Assembly (NCBI RefSeq): GCF_016741775.1
Contig: NZ_JAERRK010000006.1
Span: forward strand, 124,001-188,000
Direction: 5' to 3'
DNA from: Streptomyces actinomycinicus
GTDB taxonomy: Bacteria > Actinomycetota > Actinomycetes > Streptomycetales > Streptomycetaceae
DNA: 64,000 nucleotides
Shown here one piece after another: positions 18,033 through 25,740 of the stretch. The number at the start of each line of letters is the position of its first letter. Position 1 is the first letter of the stretch. A model generated the notes under the pieces. That model made no database searches, was not told where the DNA came from, and saw only the letters and a program-made list of their open reading frames with translations. Both the position numbers and the translations under genes were made by a program.

Positions 18033-18767
18033 GTGGCTCCACGCCTGAGACTCACACCGCGCTGCATCGGACTGCTGCTCGTCCTCGCGGCGGCGGCCCT
18101 GCCCGTGTACGGAAGCACCGTCGCGCGCGGCAGCACCGCCGCCCACGACAGCCCTGTCACCCACGACAGCTCTGTCACCCACGGCAGCACCGCCGCCCAC
18201 ACCAGCCGTGTCACCCACGCCGGCCCGGTCGCCCACGGCGCGTCACCGGCGCACGCCCCCGAGCCGGAGCCGGGGCACCCCGGCCACGACCGCCCGGATC
18301 AGGGGCCCTCGGCCTTCGCCGACCCCGCGCAGCGGGACTCGCCCCCCGGCCTGCCCATGCCGTCCGACTCCGCATCGGCGTCCGTCCGCCCCTATGCCTC
18401 CGTCGCTGTCGCCGAGCCCTCCCGGGCGGGCAGCAGGGCCGGAGAGGGACGGATGCGGCCGGGACGGCCGGACGGGCCCGCGGCCGAGGTGGAGGGCGAC
18501 GACGACCCGGTCCCCGCCACCGTGCAGCCGCAGGAGCCGGAGACCGCGGAGACGCCGGCGGCCTCCCAGCCGCCCGCTGAGGCCGGTCTCGACCCCGCGC
18601 AGCCCCCGGCGCAGCCCGCGGACCAGCAGGGGGCCCAGCAGGCGGCCCAGCAGGACGAGACCGCCACGGAACCCGTCCTGCGCATCCTCCCGCTGGGCAG
18701 CGGCCTGGTTCTCATAGGCCTGGGCCTCGGTCTGGCCCTCCTCGGTCTGAGACTCCGCAAGAACTGA
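18033..18767 (+). CDS. Secreted, C-terminally anchored low-complexity protein
   Basis: A 244-residue protein of unknown function. The N-terminal signal segment is RCIGLLLVLAAAALPVYGS. It is followed by degenerate 8-10-residue repeats rich in His, Ser, Thr and Val (AAHDSPVTHDSSVTHGSTAAH), then a long Pro/Ala/Glu/Gln-rich spacer. The C-terminus has LPLGSG, a hydrophobic helix VLIGLGLGLALLGL and the basic tail RLRKN. That order resembles a sortase sorting signal, though LPLGS is not a classical LPxTG/LAxTG. The GTG at 18033, with GGGAGG 9 nt upstream, is preferred to the longer frame at 17895. Confidence 0.7.
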   Translation: MAPRLRLTPRCIGLLLVLAAAALPVYGSTVARGSTAAHDSPVTHDSSVTHGSTAAHTSRVTHAGPVAHGASPAHAPEPEPGHPGHDRPDQGPSAFADPAQRDSPPGLPMPSDSASASVRPYASVAVAEPSRAGSRAGEGRMRPGRPDGPAAEVEGDDDPVPATVQPQEPETAETPAASQPPAEAGLDPAQPPAQPADQQGAQQAAQQDETATEPVLRILPLGSGLVLIGLGLGLALLGLRLRKN

Positions 18768-18875
18768 CCGCCCACGAGAACTGACCGCCCACAAGGACTG
18801 CCCGCCCACGAGAACTGACCGCCTCGAGAACTGGCCGCACCGGGAGAACTGCCCGCACTGGGAGAACTGACCGGT
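18768..18875. repeat. Degenerate tandem repeat of CCGCCCACGAGAACTGA units
   Basis: About six copies of a 16-19-nt unit (CCGCCCACGAGAACTGA, CCGCCTCGAGAACTGG, CCGCACTGGGAGAACTGA and similar) fill the gap after the stop of the anchored protein. The first unit includes the stop codon region (AAGAACTGACCGCCCACGAG), so the repeat probably grew out of the gene end. Confidence 0.75.
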
Positions 18876-18885
18876 TCGCCCCGCG

Positions 18886-19866
18886 CTACGGCGCCACCAG
18901 CAGCACCTTGCCGATGTGACCGCTCTCCTCCACCAGGCGGTGTCCCTCGGCCGCCTGAGGCATCGGCAGAGCGCGGTCGACCACCGGTCGCACATGACCA
19001 CCGGTGAACAGCGGCCACACATGCTCGCGTACGGCGGCGACGATGGCCGCCTTCTCCTCCAGCGGCCGGGCGCGCAGCGAGGTCGCGCTGATGGCGGCCC
19101 GCTTGCTGAGCAGCGCGCCGATGTTCAGCTCCCCCTTGGCCCCGCCCTGCATGCCGATGATCGCTAGACGTCCGTTGACGGCGAGGGCCTGGACGTTGCG
19201 GTCCAGGTACTTGGCGCCCATGTTGTCGAGGATGACATCGGCCCCGGCACCGTCGGTGGCCTGCTTGATCTCGGCGACGAAGTCCTGCTCGCGGTAGTTG
19301 ATGAGCACGTCCGCGCCCAGTTCGGCGCAGCGCTCCAGCTTCTCCTTGGTGCCGGCGGTCACCGCCACCTTGACGCCGACGGCCTTGGCGAGCTGGATCG
19401 CCATGGTGCCGATGCCGCTGGAGCCCCCGTGCACCAGCAGGGTCTCGCCGGGGCGCAGATGGGAGACCATGAACACGTTGGACCAGACCGTGCAGACGAC
19501 CTCGGGCAGTGCCGCCGCCTGCTCCAGGCCGACGCCCTCGGGCACGGGCAGCAGTTGCCCGGCCGGTACGGCGACCTTCTCGGCGTAGCCGCCGCCCGCG
19601 AGCAGTGCGCACACCTCGTCGCCGACGGCCCAGCCGGACACCCCGGAGCCGAGCGCGGCGATCCTGCCGGAGCATTCCAGGCCGGGGTAGGGGGAGGCGC
19701 CGGGCGGCGGGTTGTAGAAGCCCTGCCGTTGCAGGACATCAGCGCGGTTGACGGCGCTGGCCACCACCTCGACCAGCACTTCGCCCTCGCCGGGTACGGG
19801 ATCGGGGACCTCGTCCCACACCAGCGCCTCGGGACCACCAGGTTGGGGAATCGTGATCGCATGCAT
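18886..19866 (-). CDS. NAD(P)H-quinone oxidoreductase, zinc-independent MDR family
   Basis: A 326-residue medium-chain reductase of the quinone oxidoreductase/PIG3 type. The N-terminal GroES-like domain includes NRADVLQRQGFYNPPPGASPYPGLE, lacking the zinc ligands of alcohol dehydrogenases. The Rossmann motif is VHGGSSGIGTMAIQLAKAVG. It reduces quinones or alkenals with NADPH in relatives; the natural substrate is unknown. ATG at 19866 (MHAITIPQPGGPEAL) fits the family. It ends next to the repeat block and lies 29 bp from the ion-channel gene, which may be in the same transcript. Confidence 0.87.
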   Translation of the reverse strand: MHAITIPQPGGPEALVWDEVPDPVPGEGEVLVEVVASAVNRADVLQRQGFYNPPPGASPYPGLECSGRIAALGSGVSGWAVGDEVCALLAGGGYAEKVAVPAGQLLPVPEGVGLEQAAALPEVVCTVWSNVFMVSHLRPGETLLVHGGSSGIGTMAIQLAKAVGVKVAVTAGTKEKLERCAELGADVLINYREQDFVAEIKQATDGAGADVILDNMGAKYLDRNVQALAVNGRLAIIGMQGGAKGELNIGALLSKRAAISATSLRARPLEEKAAIVAAVREHVWPLFTGGHVRPVVDRALPMPQAAEGHRLVEESGHIGKVLLVAP

Positions 19867-19895
19867 GCCGGTGACGCTACTCCCCGGGTCGGCGG

Positions 19896-21002
19896 TCACT
19901 CGCGCGACATGGGGCGGATGTCCGGGGTGACATGGGCGCCGGGGGTGACGCGGACGATGGTGATGAGCCGGTCCGTCAGCTGGAGGGTGCCGATGGACGG
20001 ATCGTCGTATCCGAGCACACGGTGCCCGCGGACGACGCTCACCACCAGGTCGTCCGTCTCGCGGGGCTTCTTGCCCGCCTCGCTGCGGACCACCGGGCGC
20101 TCGACGATGTCCAGCCCGCTGCCCTGCTGGATCAGGTCCTCCATGACCATGCCGGCGGCGGGGCTGAGCACGGAGAGCCCGAGCAGCCGGCCGGCGGCAC
20201 CGGAACTGGTGACGACCGCGTCGGCGCCGGACTGCTTGAGCAGTGGGGCGTTCTCCTCCTCGCGTACCGCGGCCACGATCTTCGCACCGCGGTTGAGCTG
20301 GCGGGCGGTCAGCGTGACCAGGACGGCGGTGTCGTCGCGCTGCGGGGCGACGATGATCTGCCGGGCCTTGTGCACCTCGGCCCGTTTCAGCACCTCGCTG
20401 CGAGTGGCGTCGCCTATGACCCCGGCGTAGCCGTCCGCGGTCGCCGCGTCGATCACCTTGGAGCTGGGGTCGACCACGACCACCTGCTCCTTCTTGAGCC
20501 CGGTCCCGCAGACGGTCTGGATGGCCGACCGCCCCTTCGTACCGAAGCCGACGACGACGGTGTGATCGCGCAAGGTGGACCTCCAGCGGTTCAGGCGCCA
20601 TTCCTCACGGGTGCGTTCGGTGAGGACCTCCAGCGTGGTGCCGACCAGGATGATCAGGAACAGCACGCGCAGGGGCGTGATCACGAAGATGTTGGCGAGC
20701 CGGGCGCCGTCGCTGACCGGGGTGATGTCGCCGTATCCGGTGGTGGAGAGGGTGACGGTCGCGTAGTAGAAGGCGTCCAGCAGGTCGATGGTGCCGTCGG
20801 CGTTGTCGTCGTAGCCGTCGCGGTCGGCGTAGACGACCAGCGCGGTGACGACCAGCACCACCAGGGCCATGATCAGCCGTTTGACGACCTGGCGGATCGG
20901 GCGCTCCACCACTTTCCTCGGGAGTTTCACCCGATGGGTCACCAGATGCTCGTCCGCTTGGCGGGCGATGGCGTCATGGCCCGGATGTTTCACGTGAAAC
21001 AC
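19896..21002 (-). CDS. Potassium channel protein with RCK/TrkA-N domain
   Basis: A 368-residue two-helix K+ channel. TM1 is LIMALVVLVVTALVVYA, the pore helix and filter are YYATVTLSTTGYGDIT, and TM2 is NIFVITPLRVLFLIILVGTTLEVL. A cytoplasmic RCK domain follows (HTVVVGFGTKGRSAIQTV, with VVDPSS at the nucleotide-ligand end), then a TrkA-C-like part. It should conduct K+ gated by nucleotide or ion binding to the RCK ring. The GTG start overlaps the end of moeA by 13 bp, and a perfect parS palindrome lies in the overlap, encoding its first residues FHVK. Confidence 0.88.
   Translation of the reverse strand: MFHVKHPGHDAIARQADEHLVTHRVKLPRKVVERPIRQVVKRLIMALVVLVVTALVVYADRDGYDDNADGTIDLLDAFYYATVTLSTTGYGDITPVSDGARLANIFVITPLRVLFLIILVGTTLEVLTERTREEWRLNRWRSTLRDHTVVVGFGTKGRSAIQTVCGTGLKKEQVVVVDPSSKVIDAATADGYAGVIGDATRSEVLKRAEVHKARQIIVAPQRDDTAVLVTLTARQLNRGAKIVAAVREEENAPLLKQSGADAVVTSSGAAGRLLGLSVLSPAAGMVMEDLIQQGSGLDIVERPVVRSEAGKKPRETDDLVVSVVRGHRVLGYDDPSIGTLQLTDRLITIVRVTPGAHVTPDIRPMSRE
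20987..21000. other. parS, ParB-binding centromere-like site (perfect)
   Basis: GTTTCACGTGAAAC is an exact match to the Streptomyces/consensus parS palindrome. It sits inside the overlap of moeA (end) and the K+ channel gene (start). ParB bound here helps organise and segregate the origin region. Streptomyces chromosomes carry many such sites concentrated around oriC. Confidence 0.93.
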
Positions 21003-22375
21003 ACCCCGATTCCGGCCGTCGCCCAGGGCAGGTCCAGCAGTTCCGTCTCCTCGCCCTGCCGGGCCCCGCCCGGCGGTACGACGGCCAGCGCGTCGGCTGC
21101 GGCGATTCCGCGCAGCATGGCCGGGCCGTTGTAGTGCAGCGGCACGGCAAGGTCGCCGCGCAGCACCACGGGGACGAGCCGGGTGTCGTACGGATGCCCC
21201 TGCACCGCCTCCTTGAGCGGCAGCGTGTACGGCTCGGGCGCGGGGTGGGCGGCGAGGGTGCGCAGCAGCGGCTCGGCGAGCGTCAGCAGGCCGGAGACGG
21301 CCGCGAGGGGGTTGCCGGGCAGCCCGACGAGATGCTGGTCGTCCTTGGTGCGGGCCAGCAGCATGGGGTGGCCGGGGCGCACCTTGACGCCGTCGACGAG
21401 GAGTTCGGCACCGATGCGTGCCAGGGTCGGGTGCACGTGGTCGACGGGTCCGGCCGCGGTGCCGCCGGTGGTGATGATCAGGTCCGCGGTGGAGCCGGTG
21501 ACCGCTTTGTGGAGGGCGCGGGCGTCGTCACCGATCCGGCGTACGGCGATGACGTCGGCGCCCAGCGCACGCAGCCAGGGCGGAAGCATGGGACCGAGCG
21601 CGTCCCGGATCAGTCCGTCGTGGGGCAGGCCCTCGGTCAGCAACTCGTCGCCGAGGACCAGGACTTCGGTCCGGGGCCGGGGCACGGCGGTGACGGTGTC
21701 GTAGCCCGCCGCCGCGGCGAGGCCCAGCACGGCGGGGGTGACCAGGGTGCCGACGGGCAGCAGCTGGTCGCCGCTGCGGCACTCCTGGCCGCGTGGGCGG
21801 ATGTCCTGGCCGTGGAGCATGTCGCGGGTGGCGTGGAGCCGGCCCTGGGCGTCGGTACGCCCGTGCTCGCTGCGCAGGACGGCGGTGGTGTCGGCGGGGA
21901 TGCGGGCACCGGTGGCGATACGGACCGCCTCGCCGTCGGTGAGCGGTTCGGGCTGGGCGTGCCCGGCGAGCACGCCCTCCTCCCGGACGTGCCAGGGGCC
22001 GGGACCGGCGACGGCCCAGCCGTCCATCGCCGAGGTGTCGAAGGAGGGCAGGTCGGTGAGCGCGTCGAGGGGGGCGGCCAGCACCAGCCCGAGGGCCTCT
22101 CCGAGCGGTACGGAGACGGGGGCGCGGCGGGTGCGGGTACGTGCGGCCCGGGCGGCGGTCTCGCGGGCCTGGGGCCAAGGGGTGGCCCGGTGCCGCGCCG
22201 CGGGCCGTTCGCCGGGTGTCTGCGCGGCGGGTACCGGGACCTGGCCCGTACCGTCGCCCGCACCGTCGCCCCGGTTCTCCCTGTGGGCGTCCCTCACCAG
22301 TGCCAGGGCCTCCTCGACATCGAGGTCGTCGGTGTCCTCGGCGGGCGCCTGGGCCCGGGTGCCGGGGGCGGTCAT
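20990..22375 (-). CDS. moeA: Molybdopterin molybdotransferase MoeA-like
   Basis: A 461-residue MoeA/GephE-family enzyme, which inserts molybdate into adenylylated molybdopterin. Recognisable stretches are LPSFDTSAMDGWAVAG, EAVRIATGARIP, VLVLGDELLTEG, the GG motif ADLIITTGGTAAGPVDHV and LPGNPLAAVSG. An additional N-terminal segment of about 80 residues, rich in Ala, Arg and Pro, is not part of the conserved fold. The start overlaps the MobA-like gene by 4 bp (ATGA), so the two are coupled. A parS site overlaps its last codons. Confidence 0.88.
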   Translation of the reverse strand: MTAPGTRAQAPAEDTDDLDVEEALALVRDAHRENRGDGAGDGTGQVPVPAAQTPGERPAARHRATPWPQARETAARAARTRTRRAPVSVPLGEALGLVLAAPLDALTDLPSFDTSAMDGWAVAGPGPWHVREEGVLAGHAQPEPLTDGEAVRIATGARIPADTTAVLRSEHGRTDAQGRLHATRDMLHGQDIRPRGQECRSGDQLLPVGTLVTPAVLGLAAAAGYDTVTAVPRPRTEVLVLGDELLTEGLPHDGLIRDALGPMLPPWLRALGADVIAVRRIGDDARALHKAVTGSTADLIITTGGTAAGPVDHVHPTLARIGAELLVDGVKVRPGHPMLLARTKDDQHLVGLPGNPLAAVSGLLTLAEPLLRTLAAHPAPEPYTLPLKEAVQGHPYDTRLVPVVLRGDLAVPLHYNGPAMLRGIAAADALAVVPPGGARQGEETELLDLPWATAGIGVCFT

Positions 22376-23283
22376 CCGGCGTCCGGGGCGCTCGGGCCCC
22401 CGCTGCTGTGGGCCTTGCCCGCGTTGTCCTCCTCTTCCCACCGCAGGGCCAGCGCGGCGGCTCTGCGGGCGGCCTCGGCGACGGCCTCGGGGCCGCCCTC
22501 GCCCTGGGCCGCGGCGTAGCCGACCAGGAAGGTGGTCAGCGGGGCAGCGGGCCGGGCCACGCCGTGCGCGGCGTCCCTGGCCAGGTCGAGCAGGACGCCG
22601 GTGTCGACGTCCAGATCGATGCCCAGCTCGTCCTTGACTGCGGAGATCCATTCATCCAGCACGTGTCCATGCTCCCTGATGCGTGCCCTGGCGTCGGCGA
22701 TGTCGTCCCAGGTGTCGCAGTCGAAGGACGCGAGGGGGTCCGGGACACGGGTGAGGCGGAGGGTTCCGGTGAGCCGGCGCAGGGGCAGCCCGGTGAGGCC
22801 GTCGTGCGCGGCGGCGAGGGCGGTCAGTTCGCGGCGCAGCGCGGCGGTGCGGTAGGCGGCGACGAGCGGCTGGTCGCGGCCTTCGGCGTCGGTGAGCAGC
22901 ACGCCTTCGCAGCCGGTGTCCTGAAGGGTGGTCAGCAGTCGCTGGAGTGTGCCCTGCCGGAGGAAGGGCAGATCGGCGGAGAGGACGACGGTGTGTGCGG
23001 TGGTGGTGAGCCGCAGGCCGGCCTCCAGCGCGGCGACCGGTCCGCCACCGGGCGGCTCCTCGTGCGCCCAGCGCACCGGCCGGGCGGTGGGCCGGGGCGC
23101 GGCGACGACGACGGTCGTCCGGGCGCCGGCGCAGGCCGCCAGCACCCGGTCGAGCAGTGCGCGGCCGCCGATCCGCAGGCCGGGCTTGTCGGCACCGCCG
23201 AGCCGCCGCGCGGCGCCGCCGGCCAGTACGACGGCGTCGTACGGCACGGGTGCCGCGGTCGCGGCGGGGGCGGTGTCGGTCAT
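22372..23283 (-). CDS. mobA: MobA-like nucleotidyltransferase fused to DUF6457 domain
   Basis: A 303-residue two-part protein. Residues about 15-200 are a MobA-like nucleotidyltransferase, with the nucleotide loop VVLAGGAARRLGGADKP and ADLPFLRQG as the metal-binding Asp region; MobA attaches GMP to molybdopterin. The C-terminal part (from about 210, LDEWISAVKDELGIDLDVDTGVLLDLARDAAHGVARPAAPL) is the small helical DUF6457 module that actinobacteria often encode beside or fused to moeA/mobA. It is coupled to moeA. A true GMP-transfer role is inferred from this context. Confidence 0.85.
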   Translation of the reverse strand: MTDTAPAATAAPVPYDAVVLAGGAARRLGGADKPGLRIGGRALLDRVLAACAGARTTVVVAAPRPTARPVRWAHEEPPGGGPVAALEAGLRLTTTAHTVVLSADLPFLRQGTLQRLLTTLQDTGCEGVLLTDAEGRDQPLVAAYRTAALRRELTALAAAHDGLTGLPLRRLTGTLRLTRVPDPLASFDCDTWDDIADARARIREHGHVLDEWISAVKDELGIDLDVDTGVLLDLARDAAHGVARPAAPLTTFLVGYAAAQGEGGPEAVAEAARRAAALALRWEEEDNAGKAHSSGGPSAPDAG

Positions 23284-23299
23284 CCTCCGAGTATGTCCC

Positions 23300-23324
23300 G
23301 TCGGGCCCGCCTCGCGGACCCGAC
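23300..23324. terminator. Possible hairpin after bkdC2
   Basis: GTCGGGCCCG and CGGACCCGAC pair over 9 of 10 positions around a 5-nt loop, between the bkdC2 stop and the mobA start on the same strand. There is no T-run. It may reduce read-through, or be chance. Confidence 0.4.
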
Positions 23325-23353
23325 GTACATCACAGAGTGCGCGGGCTCGTCCC

Positions 23354-24736
23354 TCACATCGTGCGCAGCAGCACCGCCGGCTGTTCCACGCAGTCCGCCA
23401 CGTACCGAAGGAAGCCGCCCGCCGTGCCGCCGTCGCATACCCGGTGGTCGAAGGTGAGCGAGAGCTGCACGACCTGGCGCACGGCCAGCTCGCCCTCGTG
23501 CACCCACGGCCTGGGGACGATGCGGCCGACGCCGAGCATGGCCGCTTCGGGGTGGTTGATGATCGGAGTGGACCCGTCGACGCCGAAGACTCCGTAGTTG
23601 TTCAACGTGAAGGTCCCGCCGGTGAGTTCTCCGGGGGTGAGGGTCCCGCCGCGTGCCGACTCGGTGAGCCGGGCGAACTCGGCGGTCAGCGACTCGGTGT
23701 CGCGGGCGTGGGCGTCCCGTACGACCGGCACGACGAGGCCGCGTTCGGTCTGCGCGGCGAACCCGAGGTGGACGTGGTCGAGCCGGACGACCTCGCGGGC
23801 CTCGGTGTCGACGTAGGAGTTCAGCTCGGGGAACCGGGCCAGGGCGGCCGTGCAGATCCGGGCGAGCATGGCGAGGACGGAGATCTTCGGTCCTCCGGCC
23901 GCGTTCATCGCGGCCCGCGCGCGCATGAGTTCGGTCGCGTCGGCGTCGACCCAGCAGGTCGCGTCCGGGATCTCCCGGCGGCTGCGGGAGAGCTTGTCGG
24001 CGACGGCGCCGCGCACGCCCTTGAGCGGGATCCGGGTCCCGTCCCCGGCAGCGGGCGCCACGGGGGTCCGTACGACTGTCTCCTCGGCCGTGCGGGCCGG
24101 CGCGGTGCCGGTCAGCAGCGCACCCTCGACGTCCGCGCGCAGGATGAGGCCGTCCGGCCCGGAACCGGCCAGTTGTCGCAGGTCCAGGCCGTTGTCTCGG
24201 GCGAGCTTGCGCACCAGGGGGGAGATCACGGGCACCGGGCCCTCGGCGGGTGCCGGGGCGGTTGCCTGCGGCCGTGCGGCTGCCGGTGCCGTCACACGTG
24301 CGTGGGCGGTCGCGGGGGCCGCCGCGGGCTGTACGGCGTGCCCGTTGCGGGGGGCGGCGGTCCGGTCGGCCGGGCCGGTGCCGGCCGCCGTGCCCGCCGG
24401 TGCGGAGCGGACCCGGCGGCGCCGGGCCGCGGGAGCCTGGGTGCCGTAGCCCACCAGGACGTTCCCGGAGCCCTCCGGCTCCGCCGACGGTTCGCCCACG
24501 GCCACCGTCAGCAGCGGGGCGCCGACGGGCAGTTCACTGCCCTCCTCGCCGTAGCGGGCGGTGACCACACCGCCGTAGGGGCAGGGCACCTCGACCATCG
24601 CCTTGGCCGTCTCCACCTCGACCACCGGCTGGTCGACGGTGACCACGTCACCGACCTGGACCAGCCAGCGGACGATCTCCGCCTCGGTGAGCCCTTCGCC
24701 GAGGTCGGGCAGCTTGAACTCCAGCACCTGAGCCAT
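23354..24736 (-). CDS. bkdC2: Branched-chain 2-oxoacid dehydrogenase E2, second copy
   Basis: A 460-residue dihydrolipoyl acyltransferase. The lipoyl domain at residues 1-78 carries Lys45 in VEVETAKAMVEVP. After an Ala/Pro/Thr linker come the E1/E3 binding domain (ISPLVRKLARDNGLDLRQLAGSG) and the catalytic core with the C-terminal TFDHRVCDGGTAGGF. Cys between the catalytic His and Asp replaces the Val of copy 1. The start ATG shares one base with the E1-beta stop (TGATG). A leading MGGRGL in the open frame is not used, since MAQVLEFKLPDLGEG is the normal beginning. Confidence 0.9.
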   Translation of the reverse strand: MAQVLEFKLPDLGEGLTEAEIVRWLVQVGDVVTVDQPVVEVETAKAMVEVPCPYGGVVTARYGEEGSELPVGAPLLTVAVGEPSAEPEGSGNVLVGYGTQAPAARRRRVRSAPAGTAAGTGPADRTAAPRNGHAVQPAAAPATAHARVTAPAAARPQATAPAPAEGPVPVISPLVRKLARDNGLDLRQLAGSGPDGLILRADVEGALLTGTAPARTAEETVVRTPVAPAAGDGTRIPLKGVRGAVADKLSRSRREIPDATCWVDADATELMRARAAMNAAGGPKISVLAMLARICTAALARFPELNSYVDTEAREVVRLDHVHLGFAAQTERGLVVPVVRDAHARDTESLTAEFARLTESARGGTLTPGELTGGTFTLNNYGVFGVDGSTPIINHPEAAMLGVGRIVPRPWVHEGELAVRQVVQLSLTFDHRVCDGGTAGGFLRYVADCVEQPAVLLRTM

Positions 24737-25740
24737 CAGCCCTCGGCCTCCCACTGCAGGCGGGCCACGGCGTCCAGGATGCGGTCGACGCCGGGCAGGT
24801 GGTGCCGCTCCAGCATGGGCGGCGGGTAGGGGATGTCGAAGCCGGCCACGCGCAGCACCGGGGCCTCCAGGTGGTGGAAGCAGCGCTCGGTGATGCGGGC
24901 GGCGATCTCGCCGCCCGGGCCGCCGAAGCCGGTGGACTCGTGGACGACGACCGCGCGGCCGGTGCGCCGGACGGCCGCGCAGACCGTCTCGTCGTCGAAC
25001 GGCACCAGGGAGCGCAGGTCGAGGACCTCCAGGTCCCAGCCCTCGGCCCGGGCGGCCTCGGCCGCCTCCAGGCAGACCGGCAGCGACGGGCCGTAGGTGA
25101 TGAGCGTGGCGCTGCTGCCGGGGCGCCGGACCACGGCCCGGCCGATGGGCTCGACGTCCGTCGGCTGCTCGGGGTTCCAGGTGTCCTTGGACCAGTAGAG
25201 CCGCTTGGGCTCGAGGAAGACGACCGGGTCGTCGGAGGCGATGGCCTGGCGCAGCAGTCCGTAGGCGTCGGCGACGGTGGCGGGGGTGACGACGTGGAGG
25301 CCGGGGGTCGCGATGTAGTAGGCCTCGGAGGAGTCGCTGTGGTGCTCGACGCCGCCGATGCCGCCGCCGTAGGGGACGCGGACGGTGATCGGGAGTGGCA
25401 TCCGGCCGCGGGTGCGGTTGCGCATCCGGGAGACGTGGCTGATCAGCTGCTCGAACGCCGGATAGGCGAAGGCGTCGAACTGCATCTCGACCACGGGCCG
25501 CAGACCGTACATGGCCATGCCGACGGCGGTGCCCAGGATGCCGGCCTCGGCAAGCGGGGTGTCGGTGCAGCGGTCCTCGCCGAACTCCTTGGCGAGGCCG
25601 TCGGTGACGCGGAAGACACCGCCGAGGGTGCCGACGTCCTCGCCCATGACGTGCACGGTCGGGTCGGCGGCCATCGCGTCCCGCATCGCCCGCGTGAGGG
25701 CCTGCGCCATGGTGGCGGGCTTGACGGCGACGGTGGTCAT
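24736..25740 (-). CDS. bkdB2: Branched-chain 2-oxoacid dehydrogenase E1 beta, second copy
   Basis: A 334-residue E1 beta subunit with HVMGEDVGTLGGVFRVTDGLA, DTPLAEAGILGTAVGMAMYG and LEVLDLRSLVPFDDETV. It is clearly paralogous to the 9403 gene (same motif order, similar length). ATG at 25740 overlaps the E1-alpha stop by 4 bp; an internal ATG at 25710 is less likely. Together with its neighbours it forms the second complete bkd operon. Confidence 0.92.
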   Translation of the reverse strand: MTTVAVKPATMAQALTRAMRDAMAADPTVHVMGEDVGTLGGVFRVTDGLAKEFGEDRCTDTPLAEAGILGTAVGMAMYGLRPVVEMQFDAFAYPAFEQLISHVSRMRNRTRGRMPLPITVRVPYGGGIGGVEHHSDSSEAYYIATPGLHVVTPATVADAYGLLRQAIASDDPVVFLEPKRLYWSKDTWNPEQPTDVEPIGRAVVRRPGSSATLITYGPSLPVCLEAAEAARAEGWDLEVLDLRSLVPFDDETVCAAVRRTGRAVVVHESTGFGGPGGEIAARITERCFHHLEAPVLRVAGFDIPYPPPMLERHHLPGVDRILDAVARLQWEAEG

